A DNA stretch of 64,000 nucleotides from positions 141,390,277-141,454,276 of the forward strand of contig OX352761.1 in the NCBI GenBank assembly GCA_947095585.1, in the 5' to 3' direction. This DNA comes from Nephrocerus scutellatus (lineage: Eukaryota; Arthropoda; Insecta; Diptera; Pipunculidae). The position numbers were made by a program, and so were the translations under genes. The notes beneath the pieces are model-generated. The model was given only the letters and a program-made list of their open reading frames with translations. It searched no databases and was not told the DNA's origin. This document shows, one piece after another, positions 48,491-62,000 of this stretch (its first letter is position 1; every line of letters starts with the position of its first letter).

Positions 48491-48652
48491 ACATTACACG
48501 GTCATTAATAATGTCATTAATAGTTAGGATGAACGAAATCAAAAATCATCAATCATCATTGGAGCATCATTATTCATTGTTCCGACTTACACGATCATTA
48601 TTAATGTCATAATCACAAAGTAAGTAAGATATTATTAATGACCGTGTAATGT
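48491..48652. mobile_element. 162-bp MITE with 22-bp perfect inverted repeats
   Basis: ACATTACACGGTCATTAATA (from 48491) is inverted exactly at the right end (TATTAATGACCGTGTAATGT, ending 48652); the match extends two more bases inward. A related AATGTCATTAATA block recurs inside. Confidence 0.88.
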
Positions 48653-49100
48653 GGGGAGTATGGGGTTTTTAGGTCTTGGTGATTTTGGGAATCCTTAGGC
48701 GTCTTTTTGAGTCCTTGGGGGTTTTGGTGGGTTGGGTTAGTATGCTTCTTGGGAAATCATAAAAGGTCTAGGAGTGTCTTGGAGGTGGTCTTGGAAGGGG
48801 TCCTTGGCGGTGTTCCTTGGGGTGTCTGTCTGGAGTTTTTTTCTGTTGGGTTGGGGGGAGTTTTGATCTTGACGAGGTCTTGGAGGCCTTTAGCTCTTTC
48901 GTGGTTTTGGTTGGAGGGCGCCTTGGAAGGCCCTGGAGGGCGGGCTTCTTGGAGTTGGTCTTGGGAGTCCCAGAAAGATCTTGGGGCTGTGATATAGCTA
49001 GAACTTTGGGGTGCTAATGACGGAGAGTAATGTTTTTGGTGAAGTAGTGCGGGGTTTTAGGTCTTGGTGTATTTGAGTGTCTTTGATGGTTTTGGTTAGA
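48653..49100. repeat. Strand-asymmetric G/T-rich tract
   Basis: About 450 bp made of degenerate TTGGGGG/TCTTGGAGG-type words on the plus strand, with very few C outside CTTGG. Open frames through it (48707-48997) are composition artefacts. Shorter similar tracts are at 49.7, 55.4 and 19.6 kb. Confidence 0.7.
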
Positions 49101-50404
49101 TGAGATCTTACGATTTTAATGAGGGTTTTCAAAACTTTGTTCGAAAGAAATAAAAAAATATAATAGTGTGCATGCGTGCCAAAAAGTGCCAATCAACATT
49201 GCCCCTTATACAATTGTATCATTTGTAAACATTCGACATTGCCCTCTTCCTACAATATGTACATGTAAGCGAGTACGTATAATAGGTAAATGTTTACAAA
49301 TTCAATATTATTTCATACTTTCGACTACATCATTATTGACTTATGCCAAACCTTTTTTTATAATAACACACACGACACACTATGAAAAATTAATTAAAAA
49401 CTTTGTGTATTTAAAGTTTTTAATTTTAATAACACATACTTTTTAAAAAGACGTACAAACTAAACGAAAATTTTGTGTTTGTGTTTTTTCTTATATAAAC
49501 CATTATAAAAAGCACTAGGCTTACCACTCCGCTCGCGTATACGACCGAATTATTAAGGAATTTCTTTTGGTAAAATAAAGTTAAATTTCAACTATTATCG
49601 TAACAAAACATAGATTCATAAAACAGAATATATAAACGTACATATCGTAAAAGCTACTAGACCCAATTTGACCAGGTTTTCATCATTTAACAGCCTGTAT
49701 TGCCCAGGATGCAACAGTTTAAGTTGGTGAGAGTGTCATTGGTGGTGGGTCTGTGGGGGTCGGTATGTTTGGTTGGTCCGGGAGGTCAGAAATGGGGCAG
49801 AGGCATTGTGGTAGTAGGCGTTGGGGTGATGATTATTATTACTATTAAATTAAGAGAAAAAACTTTTAAAACAAACAAATATTGTTGTACTAAATAAAAT
49901 AAATTGCGCGTATCGAATGTAAATAACAAATTTAAGAACTCAATAAACGTTTGCTCTTTAACGCATAGAACTGCTATGCCAGCAGAACTCCGCAAATAAA
50001 ACATAGATTTTAATTATGCGAGTACCTACCAATATTATTCAAATTATATATATACTTTGTTGACCTTATCCTGCCACAACATTCTCAGTGTAAAATTTTT
50101 GTTTACTTTGTACCTAAATTACTTCAACCGTTTTACAATTTTTCAATTGTTTGCATTTAAAGTGAAGAAACTCGAATAAAAATTGTTGTCCAATAAAATA
50201 GTTTAATTATTATAATAACTTAGTCACAAGGTTTAGTCCTAAGAGAAATTTAGCATAACAAAATTAAGCAAAATTAAGAATAACAAAAATAGGATTTGTG
50301 AAAAGGATCACCGTTTTAGTATTCAATGAGAGATATATTAAATAAAGTACTATACTTTTGAAAAAGTATGATTTGATAATTAAACATCCTCTAATTATTT
50401 GTTA
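49101..50404. other. Unannotated spacer
   Basis: AT-rich apart from a short G/T-rich tract at 49716-49830. No gene supported. Confidence 0.4.
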
Positions 50405-50630
50405 TGTGGGCGCCGTGGCTCAGTGGATAAGTCGAATCCCAGTAACACCAAAAGTGTATTTCACTGTGTCCCACCTCTCGCGAATGCCTGACAAACGTCC
50501 GAGAGTAATAATTTATCACGGAAAACTTCTGTAATATATACATATGTAATATACATGCACAACACAAAATGGTCGAAAGAAGCTAGGCGTTCGACCGCAA
50601 CGGTCTGTCTCGACAAATATTATTTATAAT
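50405..50630 (+). repeat. SINE family S1 with tRNA-like head
   Basis: The 5' end has a perfect pol III A box TGGCTCAGTGG (50416-50426) and a B-box-like GTCGAATCCC only a few bases on, suggesting a deleted anticodon arm. The tail body matches 35745-35940. Ends in an ATTATTTATAATTATT-type repeat. Confidence 0.75.
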
Positions 50631-51275
50631 TATTTGTTATTCGTAGACTTTTTTTTACCCAACTACTAGAAAGCTTTCATCATCTTCTGACTTTCATCTT
50701 CATCATCTTTTGACTTTCCAATATTGGATTTAGGAACATTCCTTCCAAAGAAATGGAAAGATACGAGCACTTGCACTTGTGAAGAATCATGAACGTATCG
50801 ATTGATCTTAAACTTTTTTTGCTTAAATAGCTGGCTAGGAGTTATACTTAATTACAGTCTTAGAATAGAAGTATCAATATTTAGTTGTTAATTTTCCTCA
50901 CTGCAAATAAGATCGTTATGTTGTTTATAATAACAATATATTTGTCAAAGGGTTATCAGTATTTTCAACAGAATTTTCTTACGAACAACAACAAAAATGC
51001 TACAGTAAACAATACGCTTATGTTTCAGGTCCCAAGAGAGCTTTCTGTAAATTTCAAGGAAATGAATTTTTGCATTAATATAAAAATTAAAGAATTACAC
51101 GGGGTCATTCGAAAAAGACGTACACGCAAACTTCTAAATTACCTTTAATACTTCTAAATTATAATACGGTGTAGATTTTTTAATATCAACCTTCGATTTC
51201 ACTCACTTAACAGTAAGGGAGAAAACAAAACAAATCATACCTAACGAGTTCGATTTTGCTCCATTGTGTAATTTT
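50631..51275. other. Unannotated spacer
   Basis: An 87-codon frame at 50885-51148 starts without ATG and has an acceptor-like ttatgtttcag at its middle; no domain or partner exon is recognised. Confidence 0.3.
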
Positions 51276-51850
51276 TAAATTCTCTATACTATATTAACTT
51301 CGCGTGCCTGTGGATCTGTCTGTTTGCCGTGAAAAAGATTGATCAATTTATAACCCACTTCCCAAAGCCGGATTCTATTGAAATTTTGCACACATGTGTG
51401 TTTCCGGTGACAACACTTTCTATTAAAATTAATTATTTTTTTAAAAATTAACCCGATTTTCTTCAAAATTTATACACATGTATTTATACACAAATTTATA
51501 CTCTGATGGACAACACATTTTGTAAAATTTTTGGTCTGATCAGGCCCCAGGGTCGGGCTTCCCATACAATATTTAAAAAAAAAATTATACACATGTGTAT
51601 CTCCGATGGGCCAGAGTTTTTGTAAAAATTTTGGAGTCCCGGGTTTTTCCGATTTTATGCACATGTATATCTTCGATGAACAAATTTTTTTGTAAATATT
51701 TGGATGTGTCGGGCCCCAGGGCCGAGGGGCTCCGATATAAATTTTTCTTTAAAAAATTTCTTGAAATTTTGTACACACGTGAATCTTCGATGAAAAGAGA
51801 CTTTCTGCCGGAATCTCTGGTCCCGAATCTCGCAGGCATTTAAGACGGAT
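51276..51850 (-). repeat. Interspersed repeat family A, copy 7, internally amplified
   Basis: Minus-strand copy with the 'acacatgtgtatctccgatgg' block present about five times (51390-51800), separated by GGGCCCCAGGGTCGGGGGC-like segments. The repeated units keep short frames open on both strands. Confidence 0.78.
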
Positions 51851-52310
51851 GTGCATAAACATCTCCTCAGTTATTTCCCGCATAGGTTGCGTCTTTCGTA
51901 TGTGTACAATACAATATTTCTGCGGTAAGAATAAGATCTTTAGTTTACCGTACAAGAATAAAGACTAGTGCGTTGAAAAGCGAAAATAAAAAAATCTCTG
52001 TATGTATGTATGTATATATGTCTGTCTGTGTCCACTCTACAATCCAGAACACTGAACTTATCGGGATGAAAATTCATATTTAAGCTTTTTACATAAATTA
52101 TGAGGGGCAGATAACAGTTTACTTAGACAGTTTTTCGAGATTTTGCAAATAACTCAAAAAGTGAAGCACTTAGGAGAAATCTGATAAGTGCAAAAGAAAT
52201 TTAAACAGAAAACAAAAAAAAAATAAAAAAAAATTAAAAAAAATAAATTGAAAAAAAAAATTGAATATACTGAAGATTCCGGTCCCGTCCATAAAGGAAA
52301 GTCGTCCATT
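51851..52310 (+). repeat. Interspersed repeat family B, copy 3
   Basis: LINE-tail-like TTTAAGACGGATGTGCATAA precedes CTGTATGTATGTATG, CTACAATCCAGAACACTGAA, TTTAAGCTTTTTACATAAAT, TTACTTAGACAGTTTTTCGA, a long A-rich stretch, and GAAGATTCCGGTCCCGTCC..GAAAGTCGTCC. Confidence 0.78.
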
Positions 52311-53690
52311 TTAAAAACGTTTTAAATTTAAAATTTATTTTAATTCAAATAATATTGAAAACTTTGCAGAAAATTTAAATGAAAAAAATTTTATGGATTG
52401 GTTTTATTATATAAATAGATACCTTTAAAGTTTAAACCACAATACACTTGATTTTTGTTCGCGAACTTGGGAATCACAAGGAATATAGGATGTTCTCATT
52501 ATAAAGTGCACGCTCTGTCAAATACTACAAAAAAAACTGTTATATGTCAATATCGTCGGAATATTTCCTTATCTAAGGTAGATTTAAAAAAATGTAAAAT
52601 AATATTCCCATTGCAATCTATTTGGACAAAATTAACTCCAAATAGCAATGGAAAATTCCCAAATCATTGACATTTGCCGGGAGTAGGTTTTGTTGTTGTT
52701 TTTCTTTCAACTGGGATAAGGCATGTCATCCGCAAAAGTGTTAAGTAAAATCTTCAGGCCGTAGACAAATGAGATTAATCTGAGCAATATATTAATTAAT
52801 TTGCTTATTATTTTGTGTTATCGCTAAAATTATTTATAAATTTTTAAAAATAAGAAGTCTGCGGAGAAAATAAACTCTGCCTTATCCTTCCTTGCTTATT
52901 CTGCTGCAGTAAGTCTGCGCCGACAGTTTGGCTACGTTCACACGGCGTACTGTGCTCAATTAACTGGCTGTGCATGTTAGTCTATATTGCTTAGGCCCAA
53001 GGCCGTCTACCCCTAACAGTAACAGCACGTCAGCATCAGAAATAAATATTACCAAAGTCACCCAAAAATAAAAAAAAATGCTCCTAAAACAATAATATTA
53101 GAACAACAACAACAGCAGCAGAACAAAATAATATTATGCACTTAGGGATGATTGTACGTTCCAGAGCAATTCAGTGCGGTCTAGAAATCCCCGAGAACCC
53201 AGAGGCCGAGCAACAGTAGCGATATCGCCATAAGTGCAATCGACAGATGCGCTCAACGTGAATGTTATCGCTGTTTTTCGAACGTTTGTTTGTGTTTTTT
53301 ATTGAAAATGATTTGTACTCAAATTTTAGTACTTCATGTTTTTATTTATATTAAACAATTAAAAGTGCATCTACGACTAACTATATATGCATTCAATTAA
53401 TTGTTTGTCAAGCGGTAAAATAATATTTTGAACCCTAAATAACCTCTAATCCGCTCATAAAGCAACTTCTAGGTTGTCAAAATAAATAACAATCCATGGT
53501 AAAAGGCGATGACCACTGGCATAAGCTTGACTTGTGATTAAATTAATGTGCGCTGGCTAGTCAGTAGAGAAGAGAGACTCGTAGCAGCAAGCTCTCAGTA
53601 GACAAATGGGGACATCGCGCCCTATGGAACTAATCCGATAGCATTCGAGCTTTGACCAATTTTCAACGCTAGCATCGCGATTACTTAATT
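52311..53690. other. Unannotated spacer
   Basis: No gene recognised. The GC content rises around 52.9-53.3 kb. Confidence 0.4.
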
Positions 53691-53720
53691 TATAAAAGCC
53701 TGAAAATGTAAATCAGATGT
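53691..53720 (+). promoter_or_regulatory. Candidate TATA/initiator upstream of CCHa2
   Basis: TATAAAAGCC at 53691 is followed 24 bases later by TCAGA (53713), close to the arthropod initiator TCAGT. It lies 2.3 kb upstream of the CCHa2 start codon, which seems to be preceded by a 5' UTR intron, so it could be that gene's core promoter. The spacing is a little short of the usual 30. No transcript evidence. Confidence 0.25.
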
Positions 53721-56019
53721 TCTCAAGCGGAGTTTCGCTGAGCTCTACCTCTTCATCTGTTGTAGTTCCAGTGTATATACGTGGTGTGGTGCGTGCGGTG
53801 TTCTCGGCCAAAACTAGACGCTTTAAGACTTGGTCCTACCAATATCCTGAAAATCGTGTATTTTTGAAAATTATTTAAACGTATCTGTGATTTGTTTGCA
53901 CTTCTAATTGCCTGTGGACAGCAATTAACAAATTATTTAAGTGTACAAAAAAACTAAAAAAATATATACATACTTATACTTACTTCTCAACACTGCACAT
54001 TACTTTTAAATTAATAAAATCAGATGAATCATTATTTTGCTAACAATTATTGGTAAGCATTCCACTAATAAATCTTTTTAAACTGAAAATCTTCAAAGAC
54101 ATAGTTGGGTTCGAATGCCTACCATAGTAGCAAAGATACTCGTAATAAAATGTGAATAATAGTAGTCTGAGGCTTTAGCTCCACTAAAAATACTTTGAAT
54201 ACCTATGAAGGAAAAATAATCTTAATGCCAAGAGGGAACTAGTCTATTGTGACGTTTTAGCCAATACGTCGACCCGGGTGTACCTTCTTGTGAACAACGA
54301 ATACTATATATTGCCCGAGCAACAGAGCAGACTTTATGGGAATAATTGTGCCTCTGTCGTGGACCTGTGAGTTTTACACGCACATATCACGAAGCAACTT
54401 AAGTAATCAAAACTAATGAGACCAGAATTTTGATTTGATCTTTTAATTTTACAATGAAATCCTACACAAATTTCTAAAGAAAAATGTTGAGGTCAACACT
54501 ACAACTACAAATGCCATTATTTTGTGATACGAACGGTTGCAATTTGCATAAAACAACATAATATTAATTCATCGTTACAGCAATTACTCAAAACACATAC
54601 TATTTTATAGATTATTATCATTTTGCCAAAAGAAAATATTGCCATTGGCGGTACACAGAGTAGTAGTTTCGTTTCAACCATTATGGGGTGGCAAATTATT
54701 TACGGCACGTTAACAGACATATTATTTGTCGCCTGCCGATGAATTTACTTTAGTTTTGCATAATTATACGAATTAAGAATAAATAATGAATAGAAGTAAG
54801 GCATCCTCGACAAGGACGGACTTTTTTTGAATGATTGGTGTACGAATACCTACTTTAATATACGGTTGATCCAAAGTAGAGTTTTTCGCTATTATGATTT
54901 TTATCCATAATATTTAAAATAGTAACGATCCTTAAATAACATTGATTGACTAAATGTTTTATATTACTAACACGCAACACACGGATTCAATAAACGATTC
55001 GATTATTTTTGTATTCCTTAGCCACGATACTTTACTCATGTCCTTAGGTAGATACGCCGCCAATTCAGTTTAAACTCTTTATATTCATCTGGGATCTTAC
55101 GCTGCTCTCAAATAGAAGTTTAATTCGCATCACGTATACAAACATTTAGTTTTAATTAACTAATTACTGACATTGCTGAGTAGCAATGTAAATCACGTTC
55201 ATTCATAACTCTTACAAATGTTCAATTCCTGTGGGAAAGCTGGACACAAATAGCATATTATATGTAGCATAGCCCACCTAAAGGTATAGTATATGAAAGT
55301 TCGGTTTTAACGGTACAATAGTGAGCTAGAATCGTCACAAAATGGTTGCTTTTGCATTTTTGAAGGAAAATGATACTTGGCTAGAGAGAGACAAAGAGGG
55401 AACTATGCTATATTCGATGTTGGGCTAGTTGGGGGGTCTTTTGTAGGGTCTTTTGTACGACTTTTAGGGGTCTTTTGACGATGAGGGGTTTTTAAATGCT
55501 CTTTTAATTGGCGGAGGGCTTTTATCAACAACAAAATATAGATGGAAATAGAAATATTTTCGGAGCTATTTATGTATCTGTTTGACGACATCTGTTGACA
55601 ACATCTGTTGACGACATTATTCTGTTTTTTAAATCACCAACTACTTGCATATAGTCACGGAGTTGCTGCTCTTCTTGGTACAGAATATCATAAAACAAAT
55701 CATAATTTTAATGTAAATTTGGCATATAATCTTATGCACTTTCTTAATCTTAATAACTTTCTGTGTGAAAAATTCAATCTGCATATAAATAATGATCCTA
55801 AGATAGTAACAACAAAATCTGGAATTATAATAGATGCTGTTCTCTGTAAATATATGTACTTTCAAATCGTTCAGATTAAAAGTTTACATATATTGCCAAA
55901 GAAGTTACACTTCTGAATTCTCACACGTGTACTCTGTACACACGCAATTTCTGTTTTTTTTTAAATTTCAAATCATTATTAACAATTTGGTTTGTTTTTC
56001 ATACCGTTACAGCATAAAG
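53721..56019 (+). other. Probable 5' UTR exon/intron region of CCHa2
   Basis: No coding sequence. If the TATA at 53691 is used, the first non-coding exon lies about 53715-53860 and the rest is intron up to the acceptor at 56012. A G/T-rich tract is at 55425-55530. Confidence 0.3.
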
Positions 56020-59000
56020 ATGAAACAATCTCTATCGTTCTTTTTTGTCCTCACATGCGCAGTGGTCTTATCAGCACATGAAAGCCATGCTAAAAGTAAG
56101 TATCCAAATTTCTTTAAAATAAACGTTAAGGCTTGCATTATACTTGTGACTAGAACACAACTTTATTATATAATCTATGGTTAGCAAATGTTATTCGTAT
56201 TCGTTGCTGGACAGACACGTCATGTAATTTGAGTATTACTGATTAATACACAGAATTTCGTAAGCACTTACATTCTTGTTTTATTAAAGAAAAATATTTT
56301 AAAGGGTAAAGGAATGCGCTATCCATTAATCATTGTACATACCCAAATACTTAAACGCAAAGTAATCATCTTAATAGGTCCTTCGGATACTTTTTTTCTT
56401 AGCTTTTTTGAGGGTATATTGAAATTTATTAAGTGCAAATTGCAAATTGCACAATGGAGATATTTTATTTGTTTGCCTTCCAAAGATGTACAGGTATATT
56501 TGCATACTCGTATGAACATATAGCCATAGGTCTACTACTAGTGTCTGGCTACCACTATGTCCCACAACCACAACAATCATCAGTGCAGGAAGCAGAGTGT
56601 GCTACGATCATTGCATTTTTATACACAAAACAATGCAATAAAATTATAAATGAGGATTTCATGAGCATTCATTTGTGGAAATTGAATTGCGTATACACTG
56701 ACTGCTTCCTGTTCAGAACCAGCATTCACCACATGCGAATGTATCCTTAAGATAACGAAGGAGTTGTAAACTGCGAATGGCTGGCTGATGTTTGCAAGAG
56801 AAGATAGGATATGATTATGTCCTTATTGTTCGCTATATTACTATAAATAGTGTTGTTGGTTTTTGAGACAATTCCCGATGGTATACCTACAATATGTATC
56901 CTTACACATATCTGACAATTTATTGCCATACGGTTTGATGTTGTTTATTCTGTTAACTTCGAACTTGTCATTGGATACCTTTTCCAGTTCGTCAAGTCAG
57001 TCGTCATTCGAAAACGAAAAAATTATAAAACCAATTACATATTATAAAATAAAATTCCTAAGGATAATTTGTATCGATTTTTGATTTCGTATACAGAATT
57101 GCATATTGTTGCGAGAATTGCTCTTAAGAACTTTTCATGGGATCAACTGACCCCTGATTTATAAAACAAATACATAAATTTACGGTAGTCTGTCTTTTCA
57201 AACCCTTTTTCAAAATTTTATGAGCAAATATGTACGCACTCGCGTAATATTATTACTGGTAACGAAACAAAAATGTTTTGATTCGTTTATCAGAAAACTG
57301 TCCAGATTCCAAATTGAATATACCAACGTTTCTTTTGCAGGTTAGGCAACTGAAATAGTTGGCGCTTTTTTTAGAAGAAACAATAAATTGACGGATAGCA
57401 TTATCCCACTGAAATATGAAGAAATACTTTTCATCATAATCGTATTTGGCTCTACAACTGAGGTCGGGCCGTGAACTTCCGCAGAAATCTCAACAGAGTT
57501 CCTGATTTCTAGCCGATGTCATCCACTTTGGAATGCTCTAACTGTACGTCATCATTTTAGCGAATGCTTGTGCCGAATCTCTGCCGTGTCCTATTAATCC
57601 TGCCGCAAAGGACATTCCGAGCAGAATCATCTTCGCTCAGTTAGGTATGCTGCTTATCGAGCATAACTTTCGTGACCATGTCGACATCGCGGTTTCTGGT
57701 CTCGCCGTTGCCGAGGACAACTTTCTTTACTGGAATCTGGTTCGCATATGCAGTCTTTCTAGGTGATGCAATCCGCTCTCAGAGCACCATGCCAACAAGA
57801 TAGTGGTCCGAGTCGACATTGGCACCTCGGTACGTTCGCACCGTCATCAAAGTCGGGTTGTAGCAGCGGTCTATTAGCACGTGGTTTATTTTTTTATATT
57901 TGTGGGATATTCTTACGCGAAAACCTTGTACTCGTAACGACCAAATTCTTACTTGCTTTCATCTCTATGACTCGTCCTTTGTCATTATTGTTCTTTATTT
58001 CTTTAATTCTTCTGCCAAATTGATTTATTGATACAATATGTGGATAAGTAATTCTTGGCCCCCTGTACTAACTGTCTTACATTATTCGGCCAAGTCAAAG
58101 ACTCTCCCTCAATTATTCATCAATGAGTTACAATCGATTCCTGATGTGGCACTCACAGTTTTAAAGTTTTGAAAAATACTTTCTTTATCGTAATTATAGC
58201 TTTTTTTATTTTTTCTAGAGGGCTGCATGGCGTACGGACATGCATGCTATGGTGGCCATGGCAAACGGTCCTTAGGGGGATCTGTCGATGTAAGTGGAGG
58301 TAGTGATAGCAGTACCGGCGAACAAGAAGAAAATCGTCCTGACGCAATTCTTCAAGTACTTACGAATAAAGCTACAGCATTAGATGGAGACATTGATACA
58401 TATCCCAAAAATCGCTTATCTAAAATCATGAAGAGATTGGTAAGTAAAAGAAACAAATAATTTATTTAGGGTGTAGAGAGGTTCTGTTTGTACTAGAAAA
58501 TGTTGCACTTTGGCTCATATTGAGCAGTTTATAAAGTGATGGTGCCTATTCACTTTAATCGCAGTCACATGGCAGAATTTTAGCAGAGTGTGGTTCACCA
58601 TCAGTTTGATCTTAACCCTACGGCCGAGAAAGCTGTACTTTGTTTATTTTGGTTTAGAAACTGTTCATTTGCTCCCCTGAGTGAGGTGATGTGATACGCC
58701 CCTTCACTTTAAGCTTTTTTTAATTTTAGCCATACGGCCGAGAAGCGAAATTAACACATTTAAATATTAGCTCTACAATTTAAAAATTTGTTACCTGTAT
58801 TGCATCGAGATGACGTAATTTTCTATTCTTAATAAGTTTGACATGCTTTTTCCCTGAGTTAGTTTTTCGAACAGCCACAGTCGTTTGAGCTGCTTTATTG
58901 TGTCTTGCCTAGAACTTAACGTACCACATCCACCAACCAAAGTTAATTGAGCGTCTTCCTTATATATTATGAAATTGTATAGTGTTTTAAATTCTGCTCG

Positions 59001-62000
59001 AAATGAGCCTTGAAGTTCCTGGGCAAGTTTTCCCTTCTTTCGCGAAGATGCCAAAATCTAATTATTTCTCTCTAATGGATTCCACATTAATAATGCACCT
59101 TACGCAGTATCAGTCTTTACAATAGAACACGAAGTATACCTAAGTCCAGCGAATCGAGTCACTTAAAAGGACGATTTAGCATTAAATACGTACGTGGAAA
59201 AAGGAATTGTTCATTACAGCAACAACCAGCAACAGTGCAGCAGTTTAAATTAAAAGATAGAATAGGTGAACATAAACATGTAAGCAAACAAAAGTTTTGA
59301 CATTTTTCCGGTGGCTTGTATAACATTTAGCATCTCTCTATCTGTATGATCAGCTATATAATTTGCCTTTAAAACAAAACCTACCCTGTGTCGTATATAC
59401 GGCCGTGGGTTTTGGCCGTAACAACGTCTGCCCGGGACGATAGAAAAGAAAACAAAGATCTTCTTCTCTGTGGGACGGATACACTAACGGACATATCAAA
59501 ATGGCATAGTTCCCAAAGGACCATATCCCAGAATTTCCATAGGAACTTATAGTCGCATCTTAGTCCTACATACCGAATTTCAGAGAAAACGCTTGAGAAA
59601 AATTTCAAAGTAGTTTCAGTTACAATAAAAAACAAATATGTAATAAACTAGTTGTTAACCCCGGCGTTACAGTTTCAGTTACAATAACAAAAAATTTATA
59701 TAATAAACTAGTTGTTAGCCCCGGCGTTACCCGGGACCCGCCGACACCCACCCCCAAGACACCGTTTAGACCCACCAAAAGCTAAAATAACAGGCGTTGT
59801 CTGGCTGCCCCTCACACCCTACTGACCGAAACCACCACACACCATTGAGCCCCTCCCACCCCTACCAACCACTTACCCAAAATTGTAGCTTATAACGTGT
59901 TCGAATCGAGAGCTATATTCACGAGTTCATACATAAATCCAATGGAAAACATCATTTTTCAGTTTTTCCCGAATTTTCCAATTTTCCAGGTTCCTATAAT
60001 CATCTCCGGACTATTACGAACATTTAAAAAAAATTAGCCAAATCGGTCCAGCCGTTTAGCCGTGAAAAGGTACTAGGCAGACAGACAGAAAGAGTTACTT
60101 TCACATTTATAATATTAGTATTGTAGTATGGATACGGCTAACTAAATATAATATATATATATATATATAAAGGGTGATCAGATTGGAGGTACTTTTTCCA
60201 ATAGGCTTTTTTTGAGATGTCACGCGTGACTACTGTCAAACTAAATAAATAATTTTATTCAGTATTCATTGACATTTCATCATGGAAAGACTAACGCCAC
60301 AACAGCGTTTATAAATCGTACAATTGTATGACAAAAATCGACGTTCTGTGAAAAGTGTTTATCGCGCGCTCAGGCCAACTTATGGTGTTCAGCGATGAGG
60401 CCCATTTTTTGCTTAATGGCTTCGTCAATAAGCAAAATTGCCGTAGTTGGGCTGAAGAGCAACCCGAAGCCATTCACGAACTGCCATTACATCCATGGAA
60501 AACTATCGTTTGGTGCGGCCTATGTGCTGGAGGAATCATCGGCCCATATTTCTTCAAAGACGAGGCTGGCGCCAATGTAACAGTGAATAGCGAACGCTAT
60601 CGCGCCATGATAAACGACTTTTTGATGCCGGAAATTGAAGCCCGTGATCTCCACGACATTTGGTTCTAACAAGACGGCGCTACATCCCATACAGCCCGTG
60701 ACACAATGGATTTACTGCGTCCTCGTCTCGGTGAGCAATTGATCTCTCGTTTCGGACCGGTGGTTTGGCCACCAAGATCGTGTGATATCACACCTTTGGA
60801 CTTTTTTTTGTGGGGCTATGTAAAGTCTAAATGTTTTGTGGATAAACCAGCTACGATTGAGGAATTGGAAGCCAACATTACTCCAGTTATTCGCGAGATA
60901 CCGACCGAAGTCCTCGAGCGAGTCATTCAAAATTGGTGTTTACGGATGACCGAATTACGGTGCAGCTGCGGCCAACATTTGAAAGAGATTATCTACAAAA
61001 AATAAATGTCATGAATGGTTCTAAACAAAAATAATAAAGATTGCCCAATCAATTTGAATTTTTGTTGTTTTATTTCAATTTAAAATCCGATACCTCTAAA
61101 TGGATCACCCGTTAGTTATATACATACTAGCAGACCCGGCGAACTTCGTTCCGCCCCAAATTACTTAAACTTTCTTTAGGTTTTTCCGAAAGTTTCCGAG
61201 TTTTCCACTCATATTTTCCAATTGTTCTCTTTTAAAAGACCATCTGGATACAAGTGATATCATATTTTCCTTGAGCCATATCGCTTCAGCCGTTCTTAAC
61301 TGATGCGCGCACATACATTCTTTACACCATTTTTATATATTTATATAAAATGTAACTATAGGAAACGAGGCATAAATTGTGACATTTAACATGGGACATA
61401 ACAGTGTCTCATAACAGTGTGACATAACAGTGTATCATTTAATATCCAAATATTTGAACATTTACCCGTTAAACCTTGTAGGGAGACGTTGTCATGTGAA
61501 AAGAAGCCACAACCCAGCCATTTAAAAAAGATTCTTCGCTAAGAGAAGAAGAAGAAATTTGTTTTCCAAAATTACCAATTATAAGGCTAGATTATAGGCA
61601 CAGCGTGTCTTGGAGGGGATAACGAGTATGAAAAGATGCTAATAACATCTTTATTTTTTAATGACTGTTGACAGTAAACACACAATGTAAAGCAAAGCAC
61701 TGCAATTTTTATCGGGCGCAATTTATTAAAAAAAAATAAATCTATATATATATAAAAATGAATTGCCACATGTTTGACTGATCATCACTTGAGAACGACT
61801 CGACCGATTTAGCTGATTTTGTTTTTATTGTGTTCGTAGTTATAAGGAGGTTTGTAGTGTACAAGGTTTGTATAAAAGAAAATTTTTGAAAAGTCCATCG
61901 GAAAAGTCAGAAATTTTGGGAAATTCGGATGGTGTTTTTGTATGAAAATCTCAATAAAAAAAAAATGTTTAGTTTTTCATATTTTATATGCATGTGTAAA

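Noticed and set aside
48707..48997. 96-codon Gly/Val/Trp-rich ORF
   Set aside because: The frame is a product of the G/T-rich tract; neighbouring frames are open for the same reason.
50885..51148. 87-codon ORF with an internal acceptor-like site
   Set aside because: No ATG start, no domain, and no donor or partner exon found.
51595..51843. 82-84-codon ORFs on both strands
   Set aside because: They arise from tandem modules of repeat family A.
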